DNA of 64,000 nucleotides, from assembly GCF_002434505.1 (NCBI RefSeq), contig NZ_DJKE01000004.1, forward strand, positions 62,001 to 126,000, written 5' to 3'. This DNA comes from Brevundimonas sp. UBA6550. Lineage in GTDB: Bacteria; Pseudomonadota; Alphaproteobacteria; Caulobacterales; Caulobacteraceae. Under the pieces are notes generated by a model, which ran no database searches, was not told the DNA's origin, and worked only from the letters and a program-made list of their open reading frames with translations. The translations under genes were made by a program, and so were the position numbers. Positions 36,394 through 46,828 of this stretch are shown one piece after another. Each line of letters starts with the position of its first letter. The stretch's first letter is position 1.

Positions 36394-37131
36394 GTGATCT
36401 TTTCCGAAGACGAAGTCGAACGCTATGCGCGCCACCTGGTCCTGTCCGAGGTGGGCGGGCCGGGGCAGCAGGCGCTGAAGCGCGCGCGCGTGCTGATCGT
36501 CGGCGTGGGCGGGGTCGGCGCGCCGGCGGCCCTGTATCTGGCGGCGGTGGGCGTGGGGACGCTGGGGCTGATCGACGACGATGTCGTGGGCCTGTCCAAT
36601 CTTCAGCGCCAGATCGCCTTTTCGACATCCGAGGTCGGACGGCCCAAGGTTCAGGCGGCGGCGGATCGTCTGACCGGGCTGAACCCCCATGTCGTGATCG
36701 AAGCCCATCCCGAACGCCTGACCCAGGACAACGCCGCCGAGCGCATCGACGCCTATGATCTGGTGCTGGACGGGACCGACGATTTCCAGACCCGGCTGTG
36801 GGTCAATGCGGCCTGCGTCGCGACCGGGCGGCCCCTGGTGTCGGGCGCCCTGGGCCGCTGGAGCGGACAGGTCGGGGTGTTCGCGGGCCGACCCTGCTAT
36901 CGCTGCCTAGTTCCCGAAATCCCGCCCGACGCCGAGACCTGCGCCCGCGTGGGCGTGATCGGCGCGCTGGCAGGCGTGATCGGGGCCATGGCCGCGCTGG
37001 AGGCGATCAAGGTGCTGACCGGCGCGGGCGAGGCCCTGACCGGGCGGCTGCTGCTGTATGACGGTCTGGCGGGCGCGGCGCGCACGGTTCGGGTGGCGGC
37101 CGATCCGGCTTGTCCAGTGTGCGGCGGGTGA
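36394..37131 (+). CDS. ThiF/MoeB/HesA family adenylyltransferase
   Basis: An E1-like enzyme of 245 residues that adenylates the C-terminus of a sulfur-carrier protein such as ThiS or MoaD. The opening FSEDEVERYARHLVL is typical of the family. It is followed by the nucleotide site VLIVGVGGVGAPAALYLA, LIDDDVVGLSNLQRQIAF and the zinc ligands CYRCLVP and CPVCGG. No rhodanese domain follows, so it is the short ThiF/MoeB form. The true carrier is not in this window. GTG 36394 is the start. It converges with a small gene. Confidence 0.9.
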   Translation: MIFSEDEVERYARHLVLSEVGGPGQQALKRARVLIVGVGGVGAPAALYLAAVGVGTLGLIDDDVVGLSNLQRQIAFSTSEVGRPKVQAAADRLTGLNPHVVIEAHPERLTQDNAAERIDAYDLVLDGTDDFQTRLWVNAACVATGRPLVSGALGRWSGQVGVFAGRPCYRCLVPEIPPDAETCARVGVIGALAGVIGAMAALEAIKVLTGAGEALTGRLLLYDGLAGAARTVRVAADPACPVCGG

Positions 37132-37135
37132 CCGC

Positions 37136-37387
37136 TCAGGCGGCGGTGGCGAAGCGGATGTCGGCCAGATCGAGGTCGGCCAACGGCGCGGCGAAGCCCA
37201 GGGCGGGGTTGCTCAACACCTTCACCAGTCGCTCTCCGCAATAGAGATACAGGGTTTCGAACCCGATCCAGTTGCGCGCCACGGCCTCCAGCGCCTGATT
37301 GGCGATCTGGTCGTTCGAGGCGTCCAGAACGCAGATGTCCCTGACCGGCACGCCGGGCAGATTGACGATGCAATAGTAGGAGTCCAA
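37136..37387 (-). CDS. Small hypothetical protein
   Basis: An 83-residue protein of unknown function. It starts at TTG 37387 with GAGGAAG seven bases upstream. The chain begins MDSYYCIVNLPGVPVRDICVL, followed by a helix NDQIANQALEAVARNW and then FETLYLYCGERLVKVLSNP. The pattern suggests a small alpha/beta domain. It overlaps nothing and converges with the ThiF-like gene at a gap of four bases. No family recognised. Confidence 0.6.
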   Translation of the reverse strand: MDSYYCIVNLPGVPVRDICVLDASNDQIANQALEAVARNWIGFETLYLYCGERLVKVLSNPALGFAAPLADLDLADIRFATAA

Positions 37388-37508
37388 CGCAACACTTCCT
37401 CAGTCAGGACGCCGGAAACGAAGTTCGTCTGCGGCGGTTCCGCTCCTGCCCGTGGTTTTCGACAGCCGTATTAGGCGGGTTCGACAGACTTGTGAAAAAG
37501 GAGGCCCG

Positions 37509-38711
37509 ATGGCCCGACGATCCGCCGCGCCGAAACGCCTGAACGCCGCCAATCTGACCGGGCTGGGGGCGGATCGACTGGGCGATCTGCTGATGCAGGC
37601 GGCCGATGCGGACCCGATCCTGAAGCGTCGCCTGCGGCTGATCCTGGCGGCGGAGGCCGGGGCCGACGCCCTGGCGCTGGAGCTGAACAAGCGGCTGACG
37701 GCCGTGGCGGCCAGCCGGGCGCGGGTGTCGTGGCGAAAGCGGCCGGACCTGATGCGCGACCTGGCGGTGCTGAGCGAAGGCGTCGAGACCCTGAGCCGCC
37801 TGGCGCCCGCCGAAGGGGTGATCCGGCGCATGGCCTGGTTCGACCTGTTTCGCGGCCTGACGCTGCGGGTCAAGGATCCGCGCGGCGAGGTTGCGGACCT
37901 GTTCGAGACGGCGGCGCCCACCCTGTGGCAGGCGGCCGATGCGGCGGTCCAGGCCGATCCCGCCTTCGCCGAAACCCTGGCCGAGGCCATTCAGGCCCAT
38001 CCGCTGGACTACGCCCGCTGGATCGGCGCGGCGGGCGAGGCGCTGACGCCCGCCCTGGCGCGACGTCTGCTGGAGCGGCTGGATGCGACGTCTGGCGCAC
38101 GCGGGATGCGGACGGTGGTGCGGCGGCTGGCCGACCGGGCCGAAGACCTGGACCTGTGGCTGTCGCTGGTCACGCCCGAGGAGCGCGGATCGCCCGATTT
38201 CGCCGCCGTGATGGCGCGGCGCCTGCTGAGCGCGGACCGCGTGGCCGAGGCGCGCCAAGCGCTGGAGGCCGCCCTGTCGCCGTCGCCGGCCAATCGGCGC
38301 TGGACCTTCGGCCGCTCGCCCCAGGGCGCGCCGCGCCTGACGCCGGCCTGGGAGGCGGCCTCGATCGACCTGATGGAGGCCGAGGGGCGCAAGGACGAGG
38401 CGCAGGATCTGCGCTGGGCCCTGTTCGAACGCGATCTGTCGGCGCCGGTGCTGCGGGCCTATCTGGCGCGCCTCCCGGACTTCGACGATGTGGAGGCGCT
38501 GGATCGCGCCCTGGCGCACGCGACGGCCCACGCGGACTTCGAGACGGCGCTGGGGTTCCTGATGGACTGGCCCGCCCACCGAGAGGCCGCCGCCCTGGTC
38601 AAACGCCGAATCCGGGAGGTCCGCTCGCCCTTGCCGCAGAAGGCCGACTGGGCGGCGCGGCTGGCGCAGAAATACCCGGACGCAGCCGAACGGCTGCTGG
38701 CCTCGGCCTGA
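37509..38711 (+). CDS. DUF6880-like helical repeat protein
   Basis: A 400-residue soluble, almost wholly helical protein, rich in Ala, Leu and Arg. The N-terminal RLNAANLTGLGADRLGDLLMQ, followed by PILKRRLRLILAAEAGADALA and SRARVSWRKRPDLMRDL, resembles the DUF6880 family, which has no known function. Later parts look like TPR-type helix pairs. GGAGG is a strong ribosome site before ATG 37509. It converges with the dehydrogenase gene. The family assignment is from memory of its N-terminal pattern. Confidence 0.7.
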   Translation: MARRSAAPKRLNAANLTGLGADRLGDLLMQAADADPILKRRLRLILAAEAGADALALELNKRLTAVAASRARVSWRKRPDLMRDLAVLSEGVETLSRLAPAEGVIRRMAWFDLFRGLTLRVKDPRGEVADLFETAAPTLWQAADAAVQADPAFAETLAEAIQAHPLDYARWIGAAGEALTPALARRLLERLDATSGARGMRTVVRRLADRAEDLDLWLSLVTPEERGSPDFAAVMARRLLSADRVAEARQALEAALSPSPANRRWTFGRSPQGAPRLTPAWEAASIDLMEAEGRKDEAQDLRWALFERDLSAPVLRAYLARLPDFDDVEALDRALAHATAHADFETALGFLMDWPAHREAAALVKRRIREVRSPLPQKADWAARLAQKYPDAAERLLASA

Positions 38712-38724
38712 CGCGCCGCCGGCC

Positions 38725-39711
38725 CTACAGCATCGCGGGGATGACGCGGTCGGGTGGGCGGTGGCCGTTCTGATAGGTCATGACGTTGGCGATGACGCGG
38801 TCGCCCATGTCCTGGCGAGCCTCCAGCGTGGCCGAGCCCAGGTGGGGCAGCAGCACCACGTTCGGCTGGCCCAGCAGGCCGGGGTGGATGTCCGGCTCGT
38901 TCTCGAACACGTCCAGACCGACGCCCGAGATCGCCCGCATCGCCACCGCCTGGGCCAGGGCGGCCTCGTCGATCAGTTCGCCGCGCGCGGTGTTGACCAG
39001 AATGGCGTGGGGCTGGAGCCGGGCCAACCGTTCGGCCGACAGCAGATGGTGGGTGTCCTTCGTCGCCGGGCAGTTCAGCGACACGATGTCCATGCGCGCC
39101 AGCATCTGGTCCAGATCGTCCCAATAGGTGGCGCCCAGCTCCTCCTCGATCAGGGCCGAGACGGGCTTTCTGTTGTGATAATGGACCTGAAGGCCAAACG
39201 CCTTGGCGCGGCGGGCCAGGGCCTGGCCGATCCGGCCCATGCCGACGACGCCCAGCCGCTTGCCCCACAGTTTGCGGCCGCACATCCAGGTCGGGGTCCA
39301 GCCCTCGAATCGGTTGTCGGCGATGACCTGGGCACCCTCGACGATACGGCGGCTGACGGCCAGGATCAGGCTCATGGCCAGGTCGGCGGTGTCCTCGGTC
39401 AGGACGCCCGGTGTATTGGTGACGATGATCCCGCGCGCGACGGCCGCGTCGATGTCGATATGGTCCACGCCCGCGCCGAAGTTGGCGATCATCTTCAACT
39501 GGTCGCCCGCTCCGTTGATCAGGTCGGCGTCGATGACGTCGGTGATGGTCGGCACCAGAACCTCGGCGCGCTGGACGGCGGCGTGCAGGGCGGCGCGGTC
39601 CATCGGCTGGTCCTTCAGGTTCAGCTCGGCGTCGAAAAGCTCGCGCATTCGCGTTTCCACCGCGTCGGGCAGGCGTCTGGTTAATACGACCTTAAGCTTG
39701 CGGGCGGACAT
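38725..39711 (-). CDS. D-2-hydroxyacid dehydrogenase (glyoxylate/hydroxypyruvate reductase type)
   Basis: A 328-residue NAD(P)-dependent dehydrogenase. The Rossmann motif is GVVGMGRIGQALARRAKAFG. The catalytic triad is Arg in LVNTARGELID, Glu in DVFENEPDIHPGL and His in LLPHLGSAT. The sequence NFGAGVDHIDIDAA and the GLDVFENEP pattern favour glyoxylate/hydroxypyruvate reductases. Other 2-ketoacids remain possible. ATG 39711 is chosen because the open stretch above it overlaps the divergent gene. It may detoxify glyoxylate in the cytoplasm. Confidence 0.9.
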   Translation of the reverse strand: MSARKLKVVLTRRLPDAVETRMRELFDAELNLKDQPMDRAALHAAVQRAEVLVPTITDVIDADLINGAGDQLKMIANFGAGVDHIDIDAAVARGIIVTNTPGVLTEDTADLAMSLILAVSRRIVEGAQVIADNRFEGWTPTWMCGRKLWGKRLGVVGMGRIGQALARRAKAFGLQVHYHNRKPVSALIEEELGATYWDDLDQMLARMDIVSLNCPATKDTHHLLSAERLARLQPHAILVNTARGELIDEAALAQAVAMRAISGVGLDVFENEPDIHPGLLGQPNVVLLPHLGSATLEARQDMGDRVIANVMTYQNGHRPPDRVIPAML

Positions 39712-39778
39712 TCTCGGCCTTGGTTTGCGGGCGGCGGTTCTTCGGGACGAAAGCCCGCGCGACGGGTCGTTCCATCCA

Positions 39779-40351
39779 GTGTCTAGCAAAGCCGCCGCCA
39801 TCTTCCAAAGCCTGCGACGCCGCATGGTCGCGGTCCTGGCCCTCATGGGTCTGGCCGTGATGGCCGGGGCGGGGGCCACCATGCCGGACGGCCGCCCCAC
39901 GCCCACGGGCCTGGAGGTGCCGCGCTGGATCTCGCTTAAGTCCTCGCACGTCCGGGCGCGCCAGGGGCCGGGGCTGGATTACCCCATCCTGTGGGAATAT
40001 CGCGCGGCCGGCCTGCCGGTGCAGGTGATCGCCGAGACCAGCGAATGGCGAAAGATCTGCGATCCCGACGGGGCCGTGGCCTGGATCCACCGCACGGTGT
40101 CGTCGGGCCGCCGCTACGTCTTCAACACGACGGCCGAGGAAATCCCGATCCGTTCGGGCCGATCCGAGACGGCCTCGGTGCGGGCGCGCCTGTCGCCGCG
40201 CGCCCTGATCGCCCTGGACGAATGCGAGGACGGCTGGTGCAAGGTGCGGGCGCGCCGGATGCAGGGCTGGACGCCGCAACGCGCCGTGTTCGGAACTCAG
40301 GAACGGGCGCTGTGCAACGCCAATCGCCCCGCCGGGACGGGCCGGAGCTGA
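39779..40351 (+). CDS. Exported SH3-domain protein
   Basis: A 190-residue exported protein with a bacterial SH3 fold, seen in [25 protein letters not shown], then [18 protein letters not shown], and a second repeat up to [15 protein letters not shown]. Such SH3 domains bind cell wall or act as modules of envelope proteins. GTG 39779 gives a signal peptide with basic n-region (SLRRR) and hydrophobic core. ATG 39824 would lack positive charges before the core and is less likely. It is divergent from the dehydrogenase. Confidence 0.78.
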   Translation: MSSKAAAIFQSLRRRMVAVLALMGLAVMAGAGATMPDGRPTPTGLEVPRWISLKSSHVRARQGPGLDYPILWEYRAAGLPVQVIAETSEWRKICDPDGAVAWIHRTVSSGRRYVFNTTAEEIPIRSGRSETASVRARLSPRALIALDECEDGWCKVRARRMQGWTPQRAVFGTQERALCNANRPAGTGRS

Positions 40352-40421
40352 CGCGCCGCTGTTGAGCGAAGCGGCGCGGTCGTGTAACCCGCGCGCAACG
40401 CCTTTAAGAAACGGAAGCGCC

Positions 40422-40955
40422 TTGACCCAGTCCCAATATCCTTCGTCCTTCGATCACGAGGCCCTGCTGGCCTCGGGCCGCGGCGAGCTGTTCGGTCCCG
40501 GCAACGCCCAACTGCCCGCCCCGCCGATGCTGATGTTCGACCGCATCGTCACGATCAATGCGGACGGCGGCGACCACGGAAAGGGCTATGTCGAGGCCGA
40601 ACTCGACATCAATCCCGAGCTCTGGTTCTTCCAGTGCCATTTCATCGGCGACCCGGTCATGCCCGGCTGCCTGGGCCTGGACGCCATGTGGCAGCTGGTC
40701 GGCTTCTATCTGGGCTGGATCGGCGGACCGGGACGCGGCCGTGCGCTGGGCGTCGGCGAGGTCAAGTTCACCGGCCAGGTCACGCCGGACATCAAGAAGG
40801 TGGTCTACAAGATCCACCTGAAGCGCGTCATCAACCGCAAGCTGGTCATGGGCATCGCCGACGGCGTGCTGGAGGCCGACGGCCAGGTCATCTACACCTG
40901 CAACGACATGCGGGTCGGCCTGTTCGGCGCCAAGGATGAGGCGGCGGGCGGCTAA
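40422..40955 (+). CDS. fabA: 3-hydroxydecanoyl-ACP dehydratase/isomerase FabA
   Basis: Introduces the double bond for unsaturated fatty acid synthesis. The 177 residues match E. coli FabA closely, with active-site His73 ([11 protein letters not shown]) and Asp87 ([12 protein letters not shown]). The start is TTG 40422, with GGAAG seven bases upstream. It gives the usual N-terminal [20 protein letters not shown] at 40362 gives a longer form without support. It heads the fabA-fabB pair, the anaerobic route to unsaturated lipids. Confidence 0.96.
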   Translation: MTQSQYPSSFDHEALLASGRGELFGPGNAQLPAPPMLMFDRIVTINADGGDHGKGYVEAELDINPELWFFQCHFIGDPVMPGCLGLDAMWQLVGFYLGWIGGPGRGRALGVGEVKFTGQVTPDIKKVVYKIHLKRVINRKLVMGIADGVLEADGQVIYTCNDMRVGLFGAKDEAAGG

Positions 40956-41021
40956 GGCCCCTATATAACCGCGAACAAGGCGGACGGTCCTCGGACCAGG
41001 AAGCATTCAGAAGGAAACACC

Positions 41022-42239
41022 ATGCGTCGTGTCGTCGTCACCGGCCTGGGCATCGTCTCCTCCATCGGCCATGGCGCCGAAGAGGTCACCCAATCGCTGC
41101 GCGAAGCCCGTTCGGGCGTCGTGGCCGCGCCCGATCATGCCAAATACGGCTTTCGCAGCCAGGTCTGGGCGCCGCCTAAGATCGGCCCGTGGGAGGAGCT
41201 TGTGGACCGCCGCGCCGCCCGCTTCCTGGCCAACGGCACGGCCTGGGCGCACATCGCCTTCGAAGAGGCGCTGAAGTCGTCGGGCATGACGGCCGAGGAA
41301 ATCCGCGACGACCGGATCGGCCTGATCGTCGGCGAGGGCGGCCCCTCGACCCAGGTGATTCTGCAGGCGGCGACCACGACGGTCGAAAAGGGCGCGCCCA
41401 AGCGCATCGGCCCCTTCGCGGTGCCGAAAGCCATGGCGTCGGGTCCCTCTGCGGTGCTGTCGACTTGGTTCCAGATGCGCGGCATCAACTATTCGATCAG
41501 CTCGGCCTGCGCGACGTCGGCCCACTGCATCGGCGCCGGGGTGGAACAGATTCAGTGGGGCAAGCAGGACGTGATCTTCGCCGGCGGCTGCGAGGACATC
41601 GACTGGTCCATGTCGAACATGTTCGACGCCATGGGCGCCATGTCTTCGGACTTCAACGACAATCCGTCGGTCGCCTCGCGCGCCTATGACGCCAATCGCG
41701 ACGGCTTCGTCATCGCCGGCGGCGCGGGCATCGTGGTGCTGGAGGAATACGAGCGGGCCAAGGCGCGCGGCGCGACCATCTATGCCGAGGTCACCGGCTA
41801 TGGCGCCAACGCCGACGGCTATGACATGGTCGCCCCCTCGGGCGAGGGCGCCCAGCGCTGCATGAAGATCGCGTTGGAGCAGGCGGGCAATCCCCGGATC
41901 GACTATCTGAACCCTCACGGCACCTCGACCCCGGTCGGAGACGCCAAGGAGATGGAGGCGGTCCGCGCCGTCTTCGGCGACAAGATGCCGATGATCTCCT
42001 CGACCAAGTCGCTGACGGGCCACTCGCTCGGCGCCGCAGGCGCCCAGGAAGCCATCTACTGCCTGTTGATGATGCAGAACGGCTTCGCCGCCGAGAGCGC
42101 CCATATCGAAAATCTCGATCCGGCGTTCGAAGGCATGCCGATCCTGCGCAAGCGTCATGACGGCGAACTGACCCACGTCATGTCCAACAGCTTCGGCTTC
42201 GGCGGCACCAACGGCACGCTGATCCTGTCGAAGGTCTGA
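41022..42239 (+). CDS. fabB: 3-oxoacyl-ACP synthase I FabB
   Basis: Elongates unsaturated acyl-ACP made by FabA. The 405 residues hold Cys163 ([10 protein letters not shown]), His299 ([11 protein letters not shown]) and His334 ([12 protein letters not shown]), the Cys-His-His triad, with Cys163 at the same number as in E. coli. GAAGGAAAC precedes ATG 41022. It is 66 bases behind fabA. The enoyl reductase fabI that often follows in alphaproteobacteria is not here; the next element is a family B repeat. Confidence 0.97.
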   Translation: MRRVVVTGLGIVSSIGHGAEEVTQSLREARSGVVAAPDHAKYGFRSQVWAPPKIGPWEELVDRRAARFLANGTAWAHIAFEEALKSSGMTAEEIRDDRIGLIVGEGGPSTQVILQAATTTVEKGAPKRIGPFAVPKAMASGPSAVLSTWFQMRGINYSISSACATSAHCIGAGVEQIQWGKQDVIFAGGCEDIDWSMSNMFDAMGAMSSDFNDNPSVASRAYDANRDGFVIAGGAGIVVLEEYERAKARGATIYAEVTGYGANADGYDMVAPSGEGAQRCMKIALEQAGNPRIDYLNPHGTSTPVGDAKEMEAVRAVFGDKMPMISSTKSLTGHSLGAAGAQEAIYCLLMMQNGFAAESAHIENLDPAFEGMPILRKRHDGELTHVMSNSFGFGGTNGTLILSKV

Positions 42240-42252
42240 GGCCTTCTTTTCT

Positions 42253-42359
42253 CGTCATCCCAGGGCTTGTCCCTGGGATCCACGCCCGGCGTCCAAAATT
42301 GGCCCACCCTGCGGCTGGATCGGGAGTATGGATCCTCGCCTCAGGGGGCGAGGATGACG
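42253..42359. repeat. Interspersed palindromic repeat, family B-like, copy 2
   Basis: About 107 bp bounded by CGTCATCCCAGGG and CGAGGATGACG. An internal hairpin CCCAGGGCTTGTCCCTGGG starts it. It is a variant of the repeats at 10434 and 43688 and lies between two genes in the same direction, fabB and asd. Confidence 0.7.
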
Positions 42360-42421
42360 AAATTCTTGCGCGCTGCGCGCTCCCGAGCAGCGCCTGCGCC
42401 CGATCATTCCCAACTTGGCTG

Positions 42422-42449
42422 TTTACACGACCGTTTCTCGCCCTTAGAG
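42422..42449 (+). promoter_or_regulatory. Possible promoter of the asd leader
   Basis: TTTACA (42422-42427), 16 bases, then TTAGAG (42444-42449). Transcription would begin close to the GTG/ATG codons of the leader frame, so the leader peptide would be translated from a nearly leaderless RNA. The match is by eye and weak. Confidence 0.3.
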
Positions 42450-42464
42450 AGCGTCGCCGTGTCC

Positions 42465-42539
42465 ATGCTCATGACCAAAGCGATTACCTCGAAAACCACC
42501 GGCTTCGGCGGGGCGGTTTCGGGTGTGCGCAAGGTCTAG
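42465..42539 (+). CDS. Candidate leader peptide upstream of asd
   Basis: A 24-codon frame beginning MLMTKAITSKTTG and ending in SGVRKV. Ten codons are Met, Thr, Lys or Ile, the end products of the pathway that starts with Asd. Other starts are GTG 42459 and ATG 42471. There is no clear ribosome site, but the predicted promoter would place the RNA start at the first codon. GGCGGGGC (42507-42514), right after the Thr/Lys run, can pair with bases downstream of the stop. This is a hypothesis. Confidence 0.35.
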   Translation: MLMTKAITSKTTGFGGAVSGVRKV

Positions 42540-42578
42540 GCGACAACCCCGATCCCAAGCCCCGCCGACGCGCGGGGC
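42507..42578 (+). promoter_or_regulatory. Possible attenuator with alternative GC helices before asd
   Basis: GCCCCGCC (42559-42566) can pair perfectly either with GGCGGGGC (42507-42514) inside the leader frame or, through its first seven bases, with GCGGGGC (42572-42578) downstream. The two helices exclude each other. The second would be the termination or pausing hairpin, although no T run follows. The asd start lies 52 bases further. Confidence 0.35.
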
Positions 42579-42617
42579 GGTCGATCCGGCTGAACCCCGC
42601 GCCTCCATCCTTCCTAG

Positions 42618-43673
<1,056 letters not shown>

Positions 43674-43687
43674 TCCGCCTCGGTTTT

Positions 43688-43815
43688 CGTCATTCCGGGG
43701 CTGAGCGCGGCGATGAACCCGGAACCCAGGACCATACGTACGACGCCAACTGCAGCAGGCGCTGGCAATGTCCCCCTGGGTTCCGGGTTCGTCCTTCGGA
43801 CGCCCCGGAATGACG
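43688..43815. repeat. Interspersed palindromic repeat, family B, copy 3
   Basis: About 128 bp with ends CGTCATTCCGGGGCTGAGCG and CGCCCCGGAATGACG and internal TTCCGGGTTCGTCCTTCGGA, the same as the copy at 10434-10560. It separates the converging asd and truA genes. Confidence 0.8.
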
Positions 43816-43821
43816 ATGAAA

Positions 43822-44565
43822 TCAATCGTAGCGCACGCCGCTGAGATAGAGCCCCGCCGAGGGGGCGACGGGGCCGCACCGGGCGCGGTCCTTCGCCTCC
43901 AGCGCCGCCTTGACGTCGTGGGCGCTCCAGCGGCCCAGGCCCACCTCGACCAGGGTCCCGGCCATGGAGCGGACCTGGCGGTGCAGGAAACTGCGCGCCT
44001 GAAACACCAGATGCACCTCATCGCCGAAGCGGCTGACGCGGGCCACGTCCAGCGTCCTGACCGGCGACTTGGACTGACAGCCCACGTCGCGGAAGGTGGT
44101 GAAGTCGTGATGGCCCACCAGAACCTGGGCCGCACGATGCATGGCCTCGGCGTCCAGCGTCTTCTTGACGTGCCACACCCGGTCGCGCTCCAGCACCGGC
44201 TGGGGGCGGCGGTTCAGGATGCGATACAGATATCCCCGCCCCGTCGCCGAGAACCGGGCGTGCCAGTCGGCGTCGGGCGCGTATTCCGCCGACAGGACGC
44301 AGACGTCCTGGCGCATCAGATGGGCGTTCATGGCGTTCAGCACCGTGGCGACGGGCCAGTCGCGCTCCAGATCGGCGTGGATGACCTGGGCCGTGGCGTG
44401 GACGCCGGTGTCGGTGCGCCCCGCCGCCGCGATGCGGATGCGCTCGCCCGAGAAGGCGGCGATGGCGTCTTCCAGCGCCCCCTGCACCGTCGGCTGGCCG
44501 TCCTGGGCCTGAAACCCGTTGTAGGCCGTGCCGTCGTATTCGAGGGTCAGCTTGTAGCGCGGCAT
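43822..44565 (-). CDS. truA: tRNA pseudouridine synthase A
   Basis: Makes pseudouridine at positions 38-40 of tRNA anticodon arms. The 247 residues include YKLTLEYDGTAYNGFQAQ, the catalytic Asp52 in AAAGRTDTGVHA, the later YLYRILNR and RSFLHRQVRSMAGTLVEVG. ATG 44565 overlaps the fmt stop (TGATG). It is the last gene of the def-fmt-truA operon, and a family B repeat follows. Confidence 0.96.
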   Translation of the reverse strand: MPRYKLTLEYDGTAYNGFQAQDGQPTVQGALEDAIAAFSGERIRIAAAGRTDTGVHATAQVIHADLERDWPVATVLNAMNAHLMRQDVCVLSAEYAPDADWHARFSATGRGYLYRILNRRPQPVLERDRVWHVKKTLDAEAMHRAAQVLVGHHDFTTFRDVGCQSKSPVRTLDVARVSRFGDEVHLVFQARSFLHRQVRSMAGTLVEVGLGRWSAHDVKAALEAKDRARCGPVAPSAGLYLSGVRYD

Positions 44566-45488
44566 CAGCCGAGCACGGTCCCGGCGGGCAGGGGAAAGCC
44601 GCGCAGCATCTCGTCGGCGCTCTGCGCCGCCTTGCCCTCGCGCTGAACGCGGATCAGGCGCACGGCGCCGGTTCCGCAGGCGACGGTCAGGGCGTCGTCC
44701 AGCACGGCGCCCGGCGCGCCTGAACCCTCCGCCACGGCCGACAGCAGGGCCTTGATTCGGACATGGCCAGCTTCTGACGGAGCTTCGAACCAGGCGCCGG
44801 GGAAGGGCGACAGGCCGCGGATATGGGCGTCCACCTCGGCCGCCGGACGGGTCCAGTCTATGCGGGCCTCGGTCGGGGTGATCTTTCTGGCGTAGGTGGG
44901 TTCGCCGACCTGTTCGGACGGGGTGACGCCGCCGCGTTCGATGGCGGCCAGGGCACGGGGCCACAGGGCGGCGCCGACGTGGGCCATGCGTTCGGACAGG
45001 CTGGCGGCCGTGTCGTCAGGGCGAATGTCCATCAGTTCGCTGAGCAGGATGGGGCCTTCGTCCAGCCCCTCGCCCATCTGCATGATCTGGACGCCGGTCT
45101 GGGCGTCGCCTGCCATGATGGCGCGCTGGATCGGCGCGGCGCCCCGCCAGCGCGGCAACAGAGACCCGTGCAGGTTCAGACAGCCCAGACGCGGCGCCTC
45201 CAGCACGGCGGGTTTCAGAATCTGGCCATAGGCGACGACGCAGGCGGCATCCAGGTCCAGGCTCTGGAAGTCGGCGATGGCGTCGGACGCCTTCAGACTG
45301 TCGGGCGTGAAGACCGGCAGACCCATGGTTTCGGCGAAGGCGTGAACCGGCGACGGCGTGAGCTTCTGGCCCCGGCCCCTGGGGCGCGGCGGCTGCGAAT
45401 AGACGGCGACGATCTCGTGACCCGAGGCGATGAGCTCGGCCAGAGACGGCACGGCGAAGTCGGGTGTTCCCATGAAGGCAAGGCGCAT
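44565..45488 (-). CDS. fmt: Methionyl-tRNA formyltransferase
   Basis: Formylates initiator Met-tRNA so that translation can start; the formyl group is later removed by Def. The 307 residues begin [16 protein letters not shown]. They carry the formyl-folate motif [21 protein letters not shown] and a C-terminal OB-like tRNA-binding domain. ATG 45488 has AAAGG at a good distance, better than the GTG two codons earlier. It is translationally coupled to truA. Confidence 0.96.
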   Translation of the reverse strand: MRLAFMGTPDFAVPSLAELIASGHEIVAVYSQPPRPRGRGQKLTPSPVHAFAETMGLPVFTPDSLKASDAIADFQSLDLDAACVVAYGQILKPAVLEAPRLGCLNLHGSLLPRWRGAAPIQRAIMAGDAQTGVQIMQMGEGLDEGPILLSELMDIRPDDTAASLSERMAHVGAALWPRALAAIERGGVTPSEQVGEPTYARKITPTEARIDWTRPAAEVDAHIRGLSPFPGAWFEAPSEAGHVRIKALLSAVAEGSGAPGAVLDDALTVACGTGAVRLIRVQREGKAAQSADEMLRGFPLPAGTVLG

Positions 45489-45506
45489 GGGCACGCCTTT
45501 AGAGGT

Positions 45507-45749
45507 TTACTGCCAGCGGGTGAAGACGCCGCCGCCCTCGTCCCATTCGCCGCCCGCGTCCAGCGCGTCGTCGAAGTCGAGCAGACGATCCAGCAGGAGG
45601 CCCGCGACCACGCCGATTAGGGCGACGCCCGCCAGGGTGGCCACGCCGGCGACGCCGACCTTCTGGCTGCGGGTCAGACGGCGGCGGCCCTCGGTGTCGA
45701 TGACCAGCGACTGACCACGGCGAAGCGGCGGGCGGGCTTGGCGTTTCAT
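45507..45749 (-). CDS. Small single-pass membrane protein in the def-fmt operon
   Basis: An 80-residue protein with a basic N-terminus (RQARPPLRRGQ and GRRRLTRSQK), one membrane helix (about residues 32-53) and an acidic end, DFDDALDAGGEWDEG. Its ATG overlaps the def stop (TGATG), so it is co-translated with deformylase. The function is unknown. The position suggests a role close to ribosome-nascent chain processing, but that is only inference. Confidence 0.65.
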   Translation of the reverse strand: MKRQARPPLRRGQSLVIDTEGRRRLTRSQKVGVAGVATLAGVALIGVVAGLLLDRLLDFDDALDAGGEWDEGGGVFTRWQ

Positions 45750-46324
45750 CAGGCGGCGATCCTGTCCTTGGCGGCCTTCTTGACCTTGGTCACGGCGCGT
45801 TCCCGCTTCAGCCGCGACAGGTGGTCGATGAAGAGCACGCCGTTCAAATGGTCCATCTCGTGCTGGATGCAGACGGCGTAGAGACCCTCGGCCTCCTCCT
45901 CCACCGACTGACCGTCACGGTTCAGATAGCGAATGCGGACGCGGGCGGGGCGTTCCACCTTGTCGAAATACTCCGGAATCGACAGGCAGCCCTCCTCGTA
46001 GGTGTAGAGGTCGTCCGAGGTCCACAGGATCTCGGGGTTGGCGAAGAAGCGCGGGTTCTTGCGCGCCTCGGCGTTTTCGGCGGCCTCTTCCTCGGTCTCG
46101 CAGACCACGCCGTCCTTGTCGCCCAGGTCCATGACGATGACCCGGTCCAGGGCGCCGACCTGTACGGCGGCCAGGCCGATGCCGGGCGCGTCGTACATGG
46201 TGTCCAGCATATCGTCCATCAGGGCGCGGACGGCGTCGTCCACCGCCGCGACGGGCGTGGAAACCTGTTTCAGGATCGCCAGGTCGGCGGCGTTGTCGAT
46301 GGTGAGGATGCGTCGGATGGCCAT
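45749..46324 (-). CDS. def: Peptide deformylase
   Basis: Removes the N-formyl group from new proteins. The 191 residues show the three metalloenzyme motifs: [19 protein letters not shown] (metal Cys) and QHEMDHLNG (two His ligands and the catalytic Glu). Residues 80-100 carry an acidic insertion [16 protein letters not shown] not seen in E. coli Def. I set the start at ATG 46324, as the upstream open stretch has no motif. It heads the def-fmt-truA operon. Confidence 0.96.
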   Translation of the reverse strand: MAIRRILTIDNAADLAILKQVSTPVAAVDDAVRALMDDMLDTMYDAPGIGLAAVQVGALDRVIVMDLGDKDGVVCETEEEAAENAEARKNPRFFANPEILWTSDDLYTYEEGCLSIPEYFDKVERPARVRIRYLNRDGQSVEEEAEGLYAVCIQHEMDHLNGVLFIDHLSRLKRERAVTKVKKAAKDRIAA

Positions 46325-46391
46325 GGCCGGGACGTAGGCGCGCCCCGGCGTCAGGTCAAGATTTCCGACCGTCGCGGTCGGGCCTGGCGCC

Positions 46392-46793
46392 CTATGCCTT
46401 TCCGGGCAGGGCGCGCGGCTTGCGGTGTTCGTCGATGGCGACATAGGTGAAGACGCCCTGGGTCACGCGAACCGAGGCGGCCTGGGGCTGGCCCCGCGCG
46501 CGCTTCCACGCCTCCACCTGGACGCGGATCGAGGTGCGGCCCGAGCCGATGACATGGGCGTAGATGCTGACCTCGTCGCCGACCGAGACGGGCTGGTGAA
46601 ACACCATGCCGTCCAGGGCCACCGTGGCGCACCGCCCGCAGGCCAGTTCGAACGCCGGGGTGGCGCCCGCCAGGTCCATCTGCGCCAAAAGCCAGCCGCC
46701 GAAGATGTCGCCTTCGGGGTTGGTGTCGGCCGGCATGGCGATGATGCGGCCCACGGGCTGGAATTCGGGAGGCTGTTCGGGAGCGTCGGACAT
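46392..46793 (-). CDS. Hotdog-fold acyl-CoA thioesterase (YciA-like)
   Basis: A 133-residue hotdog thioesterase that hydrolyses acyl-CoA esters in the cytoplasm. Residues [21 protein letters not shown] carry the catalytic Asp/Asn-type site, and [17 protein letters not shown] and GVFTYVAID complete the family pattern of YciA/BACH enzymes. The substrate range cannot be read from sequence. It is 35 bases downstream of a gene of unknown function, with def behind it. Confidence 0.9.
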   Translation of the reverse strand: MSDAPEQPPEFQPVGRIIAMPADTNPEGDIFGGWLLAQMDLAGATPAFELACGRCATVALDGMVFHQPVSVGDEVSIYAHVIGSGRTSIRVQVEAWKRARGQPQAASVRVTQGVFTYVAIDEHRKPRALPGKA

Positions 46794-46828
46794 GGAGGCG
46801 GAACCTGATCGTGGGGGAGGCGGCGTCC

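Noticed and set aside
44566..44964. Long N-terminal extension of truA
   Set aside because: It is a frame shadow of fmt. TruA families start directly at the [12 protein letters not shown] segment.
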